From: Mycobacterium sp. 1274761.0 | GTDB lineage: Bacteria > Actinomycetota > Actinomycetes > Mycobacteriales > Mycobacteriaceae | Assembly: GCF_001668615.1 (NCBI RefSeq) | Contig: NZ_LZMC01000075.1 | Coordinates: 1-55,259 of the forward strand | Reading direction: 5' to 3' | DNA length: 55,259 bases | Shown here: positions 41,073-48,176 of the stretch, piece after piece | Layout: each line of letters starts with the position of its first letter | Position numbering within the stretch: position 1 is the stretch's first letter | The notes under the pieces: model-generated | What the model was told of the DNA's origin: nothing | Database searches by the model: none | What the model saw: only the letters and a program-made list of their open reading frames with translations | Program-made: the position numbers and the translations under genes

Positions 41073-41942
41073 TCAGAAAGCGAAGCGGCGCAGCAGTGAG
41101 TACGTCACCGCGCCGGCGAGCAGAGCGCTCAGGCTGACGGCGGCGGTTGTCGCCACGGCCGCGCCCGACGGTGCGGGAATGCGTTCACGCAGCGGCACCG
41201 GCCGTGAGAACGTCAGCACCGGCCAGCCGCGCGCGACGGCCTCTTTGCGCAGCCCGCGGTCGGGGTTTACCACGGTGGGATGGCCGACCGCTTCGAGCAT
41301 CGGCAGGTCGGTGATCGAGTCGGAGTACGCGTAGCAGTGCTCGAGCGCATATCCCTCGCGGGCGGCGAGCTCGCGGATGGCCTGCACCTTGCCTTCGCCG
41401 TAGCAGTAATAGGCCACCTCGCCGGTGTACTGGCCGTCCTCGACAACCATCCGCGTCGCCATGGCATGGGTGGCACCGAGCGCCTTGGCGATCGGCGCGA
41501 CGATCTCCTCGCCCGACGCCGAAACGATGACGACGTCGCGGCCACACAGCCGGTGATCGGCGATCAGGTCGGCGGCTTCGGCGAACACCAGGGGGTCGAC
41601 GATGTCGTGCAGCGTCTCGCCGACGATCGCCTTCACCTGTTCCACGTCCCACCCTGTGCACATGTTGGTGACGTAGTTGCGCATCCGGTCCATCTGGTCG
41701 TGGTCGGCGCCCGACATCAGGAACAGGAACTGGGCGTAGGTCGACTTGAGTACGGCGCGTCTGTTAATTAGCCCTTGGTCGAAGAAGGGTTTGCTGAAAG
41801 CTAACGTGCTCGACTTAGCGATGACCGTTTTGTCGAGATCGAAGAATGCCGCGGTGCGAACGGGCTCTCCGGCGGGCGGTTGGGTTTGCGGTATCTCCGC
41901 CTGCGCGGCCGCCGGATCGGTTGCGGTCACAGCGCTCAGCAT
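41073..41942 (-). CDS. HAD-IB family phosphatase with C-terminal membrane helix (Rv3661-like)
   Basis: The 289-residue HAD hydrolase has motif I DLDKT (35-39), motif II VSASGEEIV and motif III/IV GKVQAIRE plus YSDSITDLPML. This makes it a SerB-like phosphatase of subclass IB. After the catalytic domain comes a hydrophobic helix (about 262-285) ending in a short basic tail, so it is tail-anchored. ATG 41942 gives a length close to the M. tuberculosis protein. The substrate is unknown; phospholipid or small phosphomonoesters are possible. It is flanked by two sRNAs, the Ms1 type downstream and the 6C type upstream. Confidence 0.85.
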   Translation of the reverse strand: MLSAVTATDPAAAQAEIPQTQPPAGEPVRTAAFFDLDKTVIAKSSTLAFSKPFFDQGLINRRAVLKSTYAQFLFLMSGADHDQMDRMRNYVTNMCTGWDVEQVKAIVGETLHDIVDPLVFAEAADLIADHRLCGRDVVIVSASGEEIVAPIAKALGATHAMATRMVVEDGQYTGEVAYYCYGEGKVQAIRELAAREGYALEHCYAYSDSITDLPMLEAVGHPTVVNPDRGLRKEAVARGWPVLTFSRPVPLRERIPAPSGAAVATTAAVSLSALLAGAVTYSLLRRFAF

Positions 41943-42077
41943 AGGGGGTATACCCGCAGCGACGGGCCGAGCGGCCAAAAAGGCAGTTCACGCCACCTGT
42001 GAATGGCAACATACCGCCGGCGAAAACTACTGCTTCCAAGAGCAAGCAGTACTTGCGCTTCTTGGGCTTTCCGTGTG

Positions 42078-42083
42078 TATAGT
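42078..42083 (+). promoter_or_regulatory. -10 box of the 6C RNA
   Basis: TATAGT, with a TTGCGC (42053-42058) about 19 nt upstream as a possible -35, predicts a start near 42090. Confidence 0.55.
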
Positions 42084-42089
42084 GAGGAT

Positions 42090-42186
42090 TACTCGGCTTA
42101 TGCCGGGTGTGCATCAGCCCGACCCCCCGGGGCTGATACACGACGACCTCCGCCTCCTCCCCCCCTGGCGGGGGTCGTCCCTTTTT
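42090..42186 (+). ncRNA. 6C RNA (B11-type sRNA)
   Basis: Two C-rich hairpins stand in tandem. The first is ATCAGCCC (42113-42120) with GGGCTGAT (42130-42137), extended by GTGT/ACAC, with loop gACCCCCCg. The second is GACGACC (42142-42148) with GGTCGTC (42173-42179), holding a run of seven C, followed by CTTTTTCC. Two stem-loops with at least six C each define the actinobacterial 6C family. In M. tuberculosis the member B11 lies between Rv3660c and Rv3661, the same place and orientation. The second hairpin plus T-run doubles as an intrinsic terminator. No gene fits the rest of the 41943-42349 spacer. Confidence 0.85.
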
Positions 42187-42272
42187 CCGAGCCCTTTCGT
42201 TGTCCGGATAGGTCGGCGAGTGCGCCAACGTTGCGGAATCTCATTTTCGATGTGTGTGTTGCCACACGTTCT

Positions 42273-42298
42273 ATCCACAGTTGAGACTTGATCCACAG
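42273..42298 (+). promoter_or_regulatory. pair of DnaA-box-like repeats upstream of ssd
   Basis: ATCCACAG occurs twice in direct orientation (42273-42280 and 42291-42298), as CTATCCACA and TGATCCACA. Each is one mismatch from the DnaA box TTATCCACA. They sit 52-77 bp before the ssd start and downstream of the 6C RNA terminator. DnaA binding is only an inference from the motif. Confidence 0.4.
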
Positions 42299-42349
42299 AA
42301 CTCGTGACGGCTCTGTCCGCCGTTGCGACGGCGCCCGCACAGTGGGCGG

Positions 42350-43408
42350 ATGACTACGAGCAATGGCGTCCTCGCGATGCTTGCCGACGCCGCACTGCGC
42401 GACGAGGTCGACCGCGTGGCGGCCGCCGCCGGCGTGCCCGTCGTCCATGTTGCGAGACCGCCGAGCCGGCAGGCGTGGTCAGGCGCGTTGGCTGTGCTGC
42501 TCGATACCGCCCGCGCCGACGGGTGCGCCGCGCTACCTCGCCGCGGCTTCGTGCTGATGCTCTGCCGCGGTGAGCCGGACGCCGCCGAATGGCAGGCCGC
42601 CGTCGCCGTCGGCGCGCAGCGCGTCATGACACTGCCGTCGGACGAAGCCAATCTCGTGGCCGCCATCTCGGAAGCCGCCGCAGCCCGGCGCGACGGCGAG
42701 CGTCGCGGTCCCGTCGTCGCCGTGATGGCGGCTCGCGGTGGTGCGGGCGCGTCGGTGTTCGCTACCGCCCTCGCGCGCGCAGCGGGTGACGCCCTGCTCG
42801 TCGATGCCGACCCCTGGAGCGGTGGCATGGATCTGGTGGTCGGCACCGAAGACAAGCCGGGGCTGCGGTGGCCCGACCTCGCGGTGGAACACGGTCGGCT
42901 TGACTTCGCCGCGCTGCGGCAGGCGTTGCCGCGGCTGGACGGACTGAGCGTGCTGTCGGGCGTTCGGTCGGGCAACGACGTGGACGCCGGACCGTTGGCC
43001 GCCGTGGTCGACGCCGGTCGACGCGGCGGCGTCACGGTCGTCTGTGATCTGCCGCGGCGCATGACGCGCGCGGTCGAATTCACCCTAGACGCGGCCGATC
43101 TCGTGGTGCTCGTCGTCACCGCCGACGTCGGGGGTTGCGCCGCGGCGACCGCCGTCGCTCCAACGGTCAGCGCGATCAACGCGAATGTCGGTCTCGTGGT
43201 GCGCGGCCCCTCGCCCGCCGGCCTGCGGCCGACCGAGGTGGCGCGCATCGTCGAGCTGCCGCTGCTGGCGGCTGTGCGGGCGCAGCCCGGCCTTGCGATG
43301 ATGCTGGAGCGCGGCGGTCTGCGGATTCCCCCGCGCTCGCCGCTGGGCGCCGCCGCGCGTCGGGTCATGACGCTGTTGGCGCGACATCCGTTGGCAGACG
43401 CCGCATGA
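42350..43408 (+). CDS. ssd: septum-site-determining/CpaE-like ParA-MinD superfamily protein
   Basis: The 352-residue product has an N-terminal receiver-like region (about 1-110) and a MinD/CpaE-type domain. The P-loop is AARGGAGASVF (117-127); the Lys expected in GKT/S is Ala124, so ATP hydrolysis is doubtful. The VDADPWSGG switch segment is kept. In M. tuberculosis the Rv3660c protein affects septation. CpaE-type proteins also localise Tad pilus machinery, which fits the tadA gene that follows with an ATGA overlap. Start ATG 42350 is preferred over a TTG nine codons upstream. Confidence 0.85.
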   Translation: MTTSNGVLAMLADAALRDEVDRVAAAAGVPVVHVARPPSRQAWSGALAVLLDTARADGCAALPRRGFVLMLCRGEPDAAEWQAAVAVGAQRVMTLPSDEANLVAAISEAAAARRDGERRGPVVAVMAARGGAGASVFATALARAAGDALLVDADPWSGGMDLVVGTEDKPGLRWPDLAVEHGRLDFAALRQALPRLDGLSVLSGVRSGNDVDAGPLAAVVDAGRRGGVTVVCDLPRRMTRAVEFTLDAADLVVLVVTADVGGCAAATAVAPTVSAINANVGLVVRGPSPAGLRPTEVARIVELPLLAAVRAQPGLAMMLERGGLRIPPRSPLGAAARRVMTLLARHPLADAA

Positions 43409-44571
43409 GCGTGTCGTTGATCGACCGCGTCCGCGAGCGGCTGGCCGCGGAATCGGCGCCGCTTCGCCCGGACGTCGTGGCCGCCGCGATCCGTGCCGAA
43501 TCCGGTGGCGTGCTCGGTGACACGGAGGTGCTGAGCAACCTGCGGATGTTGCAGACCGAGCTGACCGGCGTCGGCATCCTTGAGCCGCTGCTGAGCGCCG
43601 AAGGCACGACCGATGTCTTGGTCACCGCGCCGGACGCGGTCTGGGTCGACGACGGAAACGGGTTGCGTCGCAGCTCGATCAGGTTCGCCGACGAGGATGC
43701 GGTGCGGCGACTGGCGCAGCGCCTGGCGTTGAGCGTCGGGCGTCGGCTCGACGATGCGCAGCCGTGGGTCGACGGCCAACTCACCGGTGTCACCGCAGAC
43801 GAGTTCACGGTCCGGTTGCACGCGGTGCTCGCGCCGATCGCAGCCGGCGGCACGTGTTTGTCGTTGCGGGTGCTGCGCCCCGCGACACAGGATCTTGCGA
43901 CGCTCACCGAAACCGGCGCGATCGCGCCCGAGGCCGCACAGTTGCTCGACAAGGTCATCGCCGCGCGGCTGGCCTTTCTGGTGTCGGGCGGCACCGGAGC
44001 GGGCAAGACGACGCTGCTGTCGGCGGCGCTTGGCGAGGTGTCGCCCGACGAACGGATCGTCTGCGTCGAGGACGCTGCCGAACTGCAACCTCGGCACCCA
44101 CATCTGGTGAAGCTCGTCGCGCGCTCCGCGAATGTCGAAGGGGTGGGCGCGATCACGGTGCGCGACCTGGTGCGGCAGGCGTTGCGCATGCGGCCCGACC
44201 GAATCGTCGTCGGTGAGGTCCGCGGCGCGGAAGTCGTCGACCTGCTGGCCGCCCTCAACACCGGCCACGATGGCGGCGCGGGCACCGTGCATGCGAACAA
44301 TCCGGGAGAGGTGCCGGCCCGGCTCGAGGCACTGGCGGCGCTCGGCAACCTCGACCGGTTCGCGTTGCACAGCCAACTGGCCGCTGCGGTGCAGGTGCTG
44401 CTGCACGTCGACCGGGACCCGTCCGGGAAGCGCAGGCTCCACGAGATCGCGGTGCTGCACCGGGACGGCACCGGGTTGGTCGGGGTGGCCACCGCATGGC
44501 ACGCCGATGACGGGTTCGGCGGCGGCGCAGACGATCTGGTGACCATGCTCAGCGCCCGGGGTGTGCGATGA
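43405..44571 (+). CDS. tadA: TadA-type secretion ATPase (CpaF-like)
   Basis: The 388-residue type II/IV secretion ATPase has Walker A GGTGAGKT (195-202), the Asp box VCVEDAAELQ, Walker B RIVVGEVRG and the His box THDGGAGT-like segment (TGHDGGAGTVHANN). It would power assembly of Flp pili at the inner membrane. It is coupled to ssd and tadB by four-base overlaps. M. tuberculosis counterpart: Rv3659c. Confidence 0.92.
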   Translation: MSVSLIDRVRERLAAESAPLRPDVVAAAIRAESGGVLGDTEVLSNLRMLQTELTGVGILEPLLSAEGTTDVLVTAPDAVWVDDGNGLRRSSIRFADEDAVRRLAQRLALSVGRRLDDAQPWVDGQLTGVTADEFTVRLHAVLAPIAAGGTCLSLRVLRPATQDLATLTETGAIAPEAAQLLDKVIAARLAFLVSGGTGAGKTTLLSAALGEVSPDERIVCVEDAAELQPRHPHLVKLVARSANVEGVGAITVRDLVRQALRMRPDRIVVGEVRGAEVVDLLAALNTGHDGGAGTVHANNPGEVPARLEALAALGNLDRFALHSQLAAAVQVLLHVDRDPSGKRRLHEIAVLHRDGTGLVGVATAWHADDGFGGGADDLVTMLSARGVR

Positions 44572-45338
44572 CGGCCGCGGCGCTCTCGTTGGCTCTGGCC
44601 TTGCTGGTGGCGCCGTCGCGTCATCGCCTGGACCGTCGGGTCGCCCCGCGGCGCCGGCTTCCGTCGCTGGCGTCGGGTGCCGCGCTCGCCGCAGTGACGG
44701 CGTTGACGTTGCCGCTGCCGCTCACGCTCGCCGCGGGCGTGTCGACCGGGACGCTTGTGTCGCGCCGGCGCCGGGCGGTGGCCCGACGGGCACGGGCGGC
44801 GGAGGCGTGCGCACTGCAAGGCGCGCTGGACGTACTCGTAGGCGAACTTCGGGTCGGCGCGCACCCGGTCGCGGCGTTCGAAGTCGCCGCCCGCGAGACG
44901 GACGGCACCGTCGCGCACAGCCTGCGCGCGGTCGCAGCCCGGGCCCGGCTGGGTGCCGACGTCGCGGTGGGGCTGCGCTGTTTCTCCGCGTCCTCGCGGA
45001 TGCCCGCGCACTGGGAACGGCTGGCATTGTTCTGGCGGCTTGCACAGAGCCACGGGTTGGCCATCGCGACACTCATGCGGGCGGCGCACCGAGACATTGT
45101 TGAGCGCGAACGGTTCTCGGCTCGGGTGGACGCCGGGATGGCCGGTGCCCGCACCACTGCCGCGGTGTTGGCTGGGCTTCCGGTGCTCGGCATCGGACTC
45201 GGGCAACTCATCGGAGCGGATCCCGTCGGCTTTTTGCTGTCGCCGGGTTTCGGCGGCTGGCTGCTGGTGGTCGGGGTGACGCTGGCCTGCGGCGGGCTGC
45301 TGTGGTCGGATCGCATCACCGGGCGGGCGCTGACGTGA
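44568..45338 (+). CDS. tadB: TadB-like inner-membrane platform protein
   Basis: The 256-residue product is a type II secretion F-domain protein: one or two helices near the N-terminus (PSLASGAALAAVTALTLPL), a cytosolic F domain (RAAEACALQGALDVLVGELRVG), then two C-terminal helices (TTAAVLAGLPVLGIGLGQLIG; GGWLLVVGVTLACGGLLW). It corresponds to Rv3658c. It overlaps tadA (ATGA) and the next gene (GTGA), so it is part of one transcript. Confidence 0.85.
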   Translation: MTAAALSLALALLVAPSRHRLDRRVAPRRRLPSLASGAALAAVTALTLPLPLTLAAGVSTGTLVSRRRRAVARRARAAEACALQGALDVLVGELRVGAHPVAAFEVAARETDGTVAHSLRAVAARARLGADVAVGLRCFSASSRMPAHWERLALFWRLAQSHGLAIATLMRAAHRDIVERERFSARVDAGMAGARTTAAVLAGLPVLGIGLGQLIGADPVGFLLSPGFGGWLLVVGVTLACGGLLWSDRITGRALT

Positions 45339-45898
45339 TCGCGTGCATGTTGCTGGCGGCGGCCCTGATGGTTGCCGGGCGCCCGTCGCGGGCCCGCGGT
45401 CCGGGCGCCGTTCGGCCGGTGCGCGTTTCGCCGGCATCCGACTCGGATGCGTTGGCCGCGGCATCGACGTTCGACGTGCTGGCCGCGTGTCTGACGTCCG
45501 GCATGGCGGTGTCGGCCGCGGCGGCGGCCGCCGCACCGTCGGCGCCGCACCGGCTCGGCATGGCGCTCGGGCGCGCGGCGGACATGCTCGCGCTGGGCGC
45601 GGATCCCGCTGCGGCGTGGTCGAACTCCGAGATCGAGCTCGACGACCACGGCGAGGCGCTCCTACGACTCGCTCGCCGGTCGGCGGCGTCGGGGGCTGCG
45701 CTCGCCCAGGGCGTCACCGATCTCGCGGACCAGGCCCGCCACGCGGCCCTCTCGGCTGCCGACGCCAGGGCCCAACGGGCGTCCGTGCTCATCGCGGGTC
45801 CGCTGGGCCTGTGCTATCTGCCGGCGTTCGTGTGCCTGGGCATCGTGCCGATCGTCGCAGGCCTCGCAGGTGACGTACTGCGGTCGGGTCTGGCATGA
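45335..45898 (+). CDS. tadC: TadC-like membrane protein
   Basis: The 187-residue, Ala-rich product has a short N-terminal helix, a soluble F-domain-like region (STFDVLAACLTSGMAVSAAA; RLARRSAASGAALAQGVTDLA) and a C-terminal hydrophobic pair (VLIAGPLGLCYLPAFVCLGIVPIVAGLAG). It is shorter than classical TadC, as in M. tuberculosis Rv3657c. GTG 45335 overlaps the tadB stop. Confidence 0.78.
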   Translation: MIACMLLAAALMVAGRPSRARGPGAVRPVRVSPASDSDALAAASTFDVLAACLTSGMAVSAAAAAAAPSAPHRLGMALGRAADMLALGADPAAAWSNSEIELDDHGEALLRLARRSAASGAALAQGVTDLADQARHAALSAADARAQRASVLIAGPLGLCYLPAFVCLGIVPIVAGLAGDVLRSGLA

Positions 45899-45937
45899 CC
45901 CGCTGCGATCGATTCAATTTACGAGAAGGGAAAATCG

Positions 45938-46141
45938 ATGACAGCGAACATGACCCGCCGATTGAGGGCGCGAATGCTGCTGATGCTGGTCGACGAGGCC
46001 GGCATGTCCACCGTCGAGTACGCCATCGGCACCATCGCGGCCGCGGCGTTCGGCGCGATCCTGTATACGGTCGTCACCGGCGATTCAATTGTCAGCGCGT
46101 TGACCAACATCATCACCCGCGCGCTGAACACCAACGTCTGA
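45938..46141 (+). CDS. Flp-type prepilin (DUF4244)
   Basis: The 67-residue product has a basic leader and the type IV prepilin cleavage signature: Gly22 followed by MSTVE, with Glu at +5 (Glu27) and Tyr28. A hydrophobic helix (about 29-45) follows. A prepilin peptidase would cut after Gly22 to leave a pilin of about 45 residues. AGAAGGGA precedes the ATG, the strongest ribosome-binding site of the operon, in line with a highly expressed structural subunit. It corresponds to Rv3656c. Confidence 0.88.
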   Translation: MTANMTRRLRARMLLMLVDEAGMSTVEYAIGTIAAAAFGAILYTVVTGDSIVSALTNIITRALNTNV

Positions 46142-46470
46142 CCGGCGACCATGGCGCCGTCACCGTCGAGGCAGCGTTCGCCATCGCCGCCCTGGTGGTG
46201 GTTCTGCTGTTGTGTACGGCCGGGCTCACCGCCGTGTCGATGCAGGTGCGCTGCCTTGATGCGGCGCGGGAGGCCGCCCGCCTTGCAGCCCGCGGAGACG
46301 ACAGCAACGCCGCGCAAGCCGCGCGCGCTATCGCACCGGCAGGGGCGAACCTCGATCTGCGTCGCGAAGGCGGTTTGGTCATCGCGACGGTCACCGCCCG
46401 TTCGGCACTTTTGCCAGGCATCCCGATCCGGGCCGACATGGTGGCGGCCGTCGAGCCGACTGCAGGGTGA
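46138..46470 (+). CDS. TadE-like pseudopilin, probable CTG start
   Basis: The product begins (L)TGDHGAVTVEAAFAIAALVVVLLL, a TadE pseudopilin with a Glu in the prepilin-like position before a long hydrophobic helix, then a soluble domain. There is no ATG, GTG or TTG in a position that would preserve this conserved N-terminus. CTG 46138 overlaps the pilin stop as CTGA, like the other NTGA couplings of the operon. The next gene shows the same arrangement. It corresponds to Rv3655c. Confidence 0.75.
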   Translation: MTGDHGAVTVEAAFAIAALVVVLLLCTAGLTAVSMQVRCLDAAREAARLAARGDDSNAAQAARAIAPAGANLDLRREGGLVIATVTARSALLPGIPIRADMVAAVEPTAG

Positions 46471-46783
46471 CCGCGGTTCGGCGACGCTGATCGCGGTCGC
46501 GATCATGGCCGTCCTGGTGAGCATCACCGCGGGCGGCATCTACGTCGGCTCGGCCGTGGTCGCTCGGCACCGGGCGCAGGGGGCCGCCGATCTGGCCGCA
46601 TTGGCGGCCGCGGCGCGGTTGCCCGAAGGCGCCGCAGCGGCATGCGCCCACGCGTCGTCCACTGCGCACGCGACCGAGGTCGTATTGGCTGACTGCAGAA
46701 TCGACGAGCTCGACGTCGTTGTCACCGTGACTGCGGGCAGGGCCAGCGCGGCGGCCAGGGCCGGGCCTACAGAAGCGGGTTAA
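46460..46783 (+). CDS. Rv3654c-like TadE/TadG-type protein, start uncertain
   Basis: The product reads (L)QGDRGSATLIAVAIMAVLVSITAGGIYVGSAV-type, an N-terminal hydrophobic helix of the TadE/TadG kind, followed by ARHRAQGAADLAALAAAARLP and a Cys-containing domain (CAHASSTAHATEVVLADC). CTG 46460 aligns with the proposed CTG of the gene before; ATG 46505 would cut into the helix. It overlaps the upstream stop by 11 bp and shares TTAA with the stop of the convergent gene. M. tuberculosis Rv3654c/Rv3655c have been reported as secreted factors acting on macrophages. Confidence 0.68.
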   Translation: MQGDRGSATLIAVAIMAVLVSITAGGIYVGSAVVARHRAQGAADLAALAAAARLPEGAAAACAHASSTAHATEVVLADCRIDELDVVVTVTAGRASAAARAGPTEAG

Positions 46784-47880
46784 CCGCGTTTAGCCCTTTT
46801 CTTCTTGTCTTTCTTTTCCTTCTTACGCTTGCTCTTTCGCGACTTCTTGCCAGCGGAGTCGTCGTCGTCGGTGAACTCCACCAGCGACAGCTCTTCTTCC
46901 GTCGGCAGGCGCAATGTCACCAATGCCGCGTACGTGTCCGGTTCCAGCTCAATGCGATTGACGGTCACATGTACCGGCGTCCATCCGCCCTCGTGCGTGC
47001 GCAAGCGCAACACTCCGCTGGTGGCTCCGTTGGTGTACTCCAGCGTCATTCGCGCCATGTGCAGCGCGTCGGCCGGGTTGACCGACTCCTTACCGGCCTC
47101 GTGAGCATGCCAGTCGAAAAACCCCGGCGGCTCGTCGAGCCACTTCAGCAGGGTCCAGTGGCCGGGATCGACCAACGCCCGGTGCACGCCGGGAAGAGCT
47201 TGGCCGTCGAGAATCCGTTCCGCAAGATGATCGGGCGGCAGCACAGGCCCCTCTGGCTCGGCGCGCCAGTTCATGGCACGGCAGATCAGCCGCTCGCTGC
47301 CGTCATCTTGCGTTTCCACCGCGGCACGTGCGACGAAGCCGACCGAGATGGTCTCACCCTGATAATCGGTGAGCGTCCAGGTGCTACACAGCTTCATCCC
47401 GGGCTCGGCGCTGATCGCCATCGACAACGCCTTCGACTCGTTCGGGTTCAGCGAGCGTGGCATGTCGTCGGCCAATGTCCGGCCGTGGACGTGTTCGGTC
47501 GAGGGGTCGCGGCCGCTGTTGTAGATCGACTCGGGCGTGTGAGTGGCGATCCCGCGGGTCAGATCCCACTTCAACGGACCGGGCACCATCCGCTCCGGGG
47601 GTTCGGTGCCCAGCGGTCCGATCCACACGTGAACGCCGTGCACCCGCCCGTCTGACATCACCACGGGCTCAGTCCGGATTACGCGGTCATTCCTCGGCGT
47701 GATCGTGCTCATCGCCTCACCAGCGGCCACGGTTTCGGATATCGCGGTCTGAATCGCCATCAGATCCGGACTTCGTCGCAGAAAAACGCTGATCGGAATG
47801 AGGTTCCTGGTCTGGCGGCCATCGGCCACCACGACGGGCTCGCTGCCAAGGGTTTCCACGAGCAGCCAGTCGTGGCTCAT
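46780..47880 (-). CDS. PAS/GAF-like conserved protein with Lys-rich tail (Rv3651-like)
   Basis: The 366-residue cytosolic protein corresponds to Rv3651, for which a tandem PAS/GAF-like sensory architecture has been described. Regions such as DWLLVETLGSEPVVVADGR (start), RTLADDMPRSLNPNESKAL (middle) and MTLEYTNGATSGVLRLRTHEGG (PAS-like) fit. No output domain is visible. The last 22 residues are almost all Lys/Arg (KKSRKSKRKKEKKDKKKRAK), a nucleic-acid- or membrane-binding tail. ATG 47880 follows TAAGAT (47893-47888) by 7 nt, so it is probably leaderless. Confidence 0.75.
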   Translation of the reverse strand: MSHDWLLVETLGSEPVVVADGRQTRNLIPISVFLRRSPDLMAIQTAISETVAAGEAMSTITPRNDRVIRTEPVVMSDGRVHGVHVWIGPLGTEPPERMVPGPLKWDLTRGIATHTPESIYNSGRDPSTEHVHGRTLADDMPRSLNPNESKALSMAISAEPGMKLCSTWTLTDYQGETISVGFVARAAVETQDDGSERLICRAMNWRAEPEGPVLPPDHLAERILDGQALPGVHRALVDPGHWTLLKWLDEPPGFFDWHAHEAGKESVNPADALHMARMTLEYTNGATSGVLRLRTHEGGWTPVHVTVNRIELEPDTYAALVTLRLPTEEELSLVEFTDDDDSAGKKSRKSKRKKEKKDKKKRAKRG

Positions 47881-47893
47881 GCGGCAAATCTTA

Positions 47894-48176
47894 CAGTTGT
47901 GCGGATTGCGAACGGCCTGGCGAGACCGACAACGAAATCCGTAGCGTTCTGGTGTGGACCATGAATTTTACGGCCGCGAAAATCCCTGGCTAAGTTGCTC
48001 GGACCGCCGCGACGAGGTAATTTACGTTTACGCGAAGGCAATTGGGGCAACAACGAATTACGTTGTAGTCAATTCGTCTCAACGGCTCTCGCGCTCGGCG
48101 TGCCCGATCCGGCACCGTCGATTGCTGGTCCACGGGGGCGGCCGTCGAGGGGTCGGCCGTCGCCGTTGACCTTCTG
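47894..48176. other. intergenic stretch, partly AT-rich, with an inverted repeat
   Basis: The roughly 300 bp between the Rv3651-like start and the helicase stop hold no supported gene. A less GC-rich part (about 47950-48080) includes ACGAATT (48053-48059) and AATTCGT (48071-48077), 7-bp arms with an 11-nt spacer. A 71-codon frame at 47954 has Arg-rich out-of-phase-like composition at its end and was not called. In M. tuberculosis this place holds a PE gene (Rv3650), which is absent here. Confidence 0.45.

Noticed and set aside
42271..44502. 743-codon antisense frame across ssd and tadA, and a 723-codon one at 43365-45536
   Set aside because: Both are Arg/Ser/Pro-rich shadow translations of a well-supported operon.
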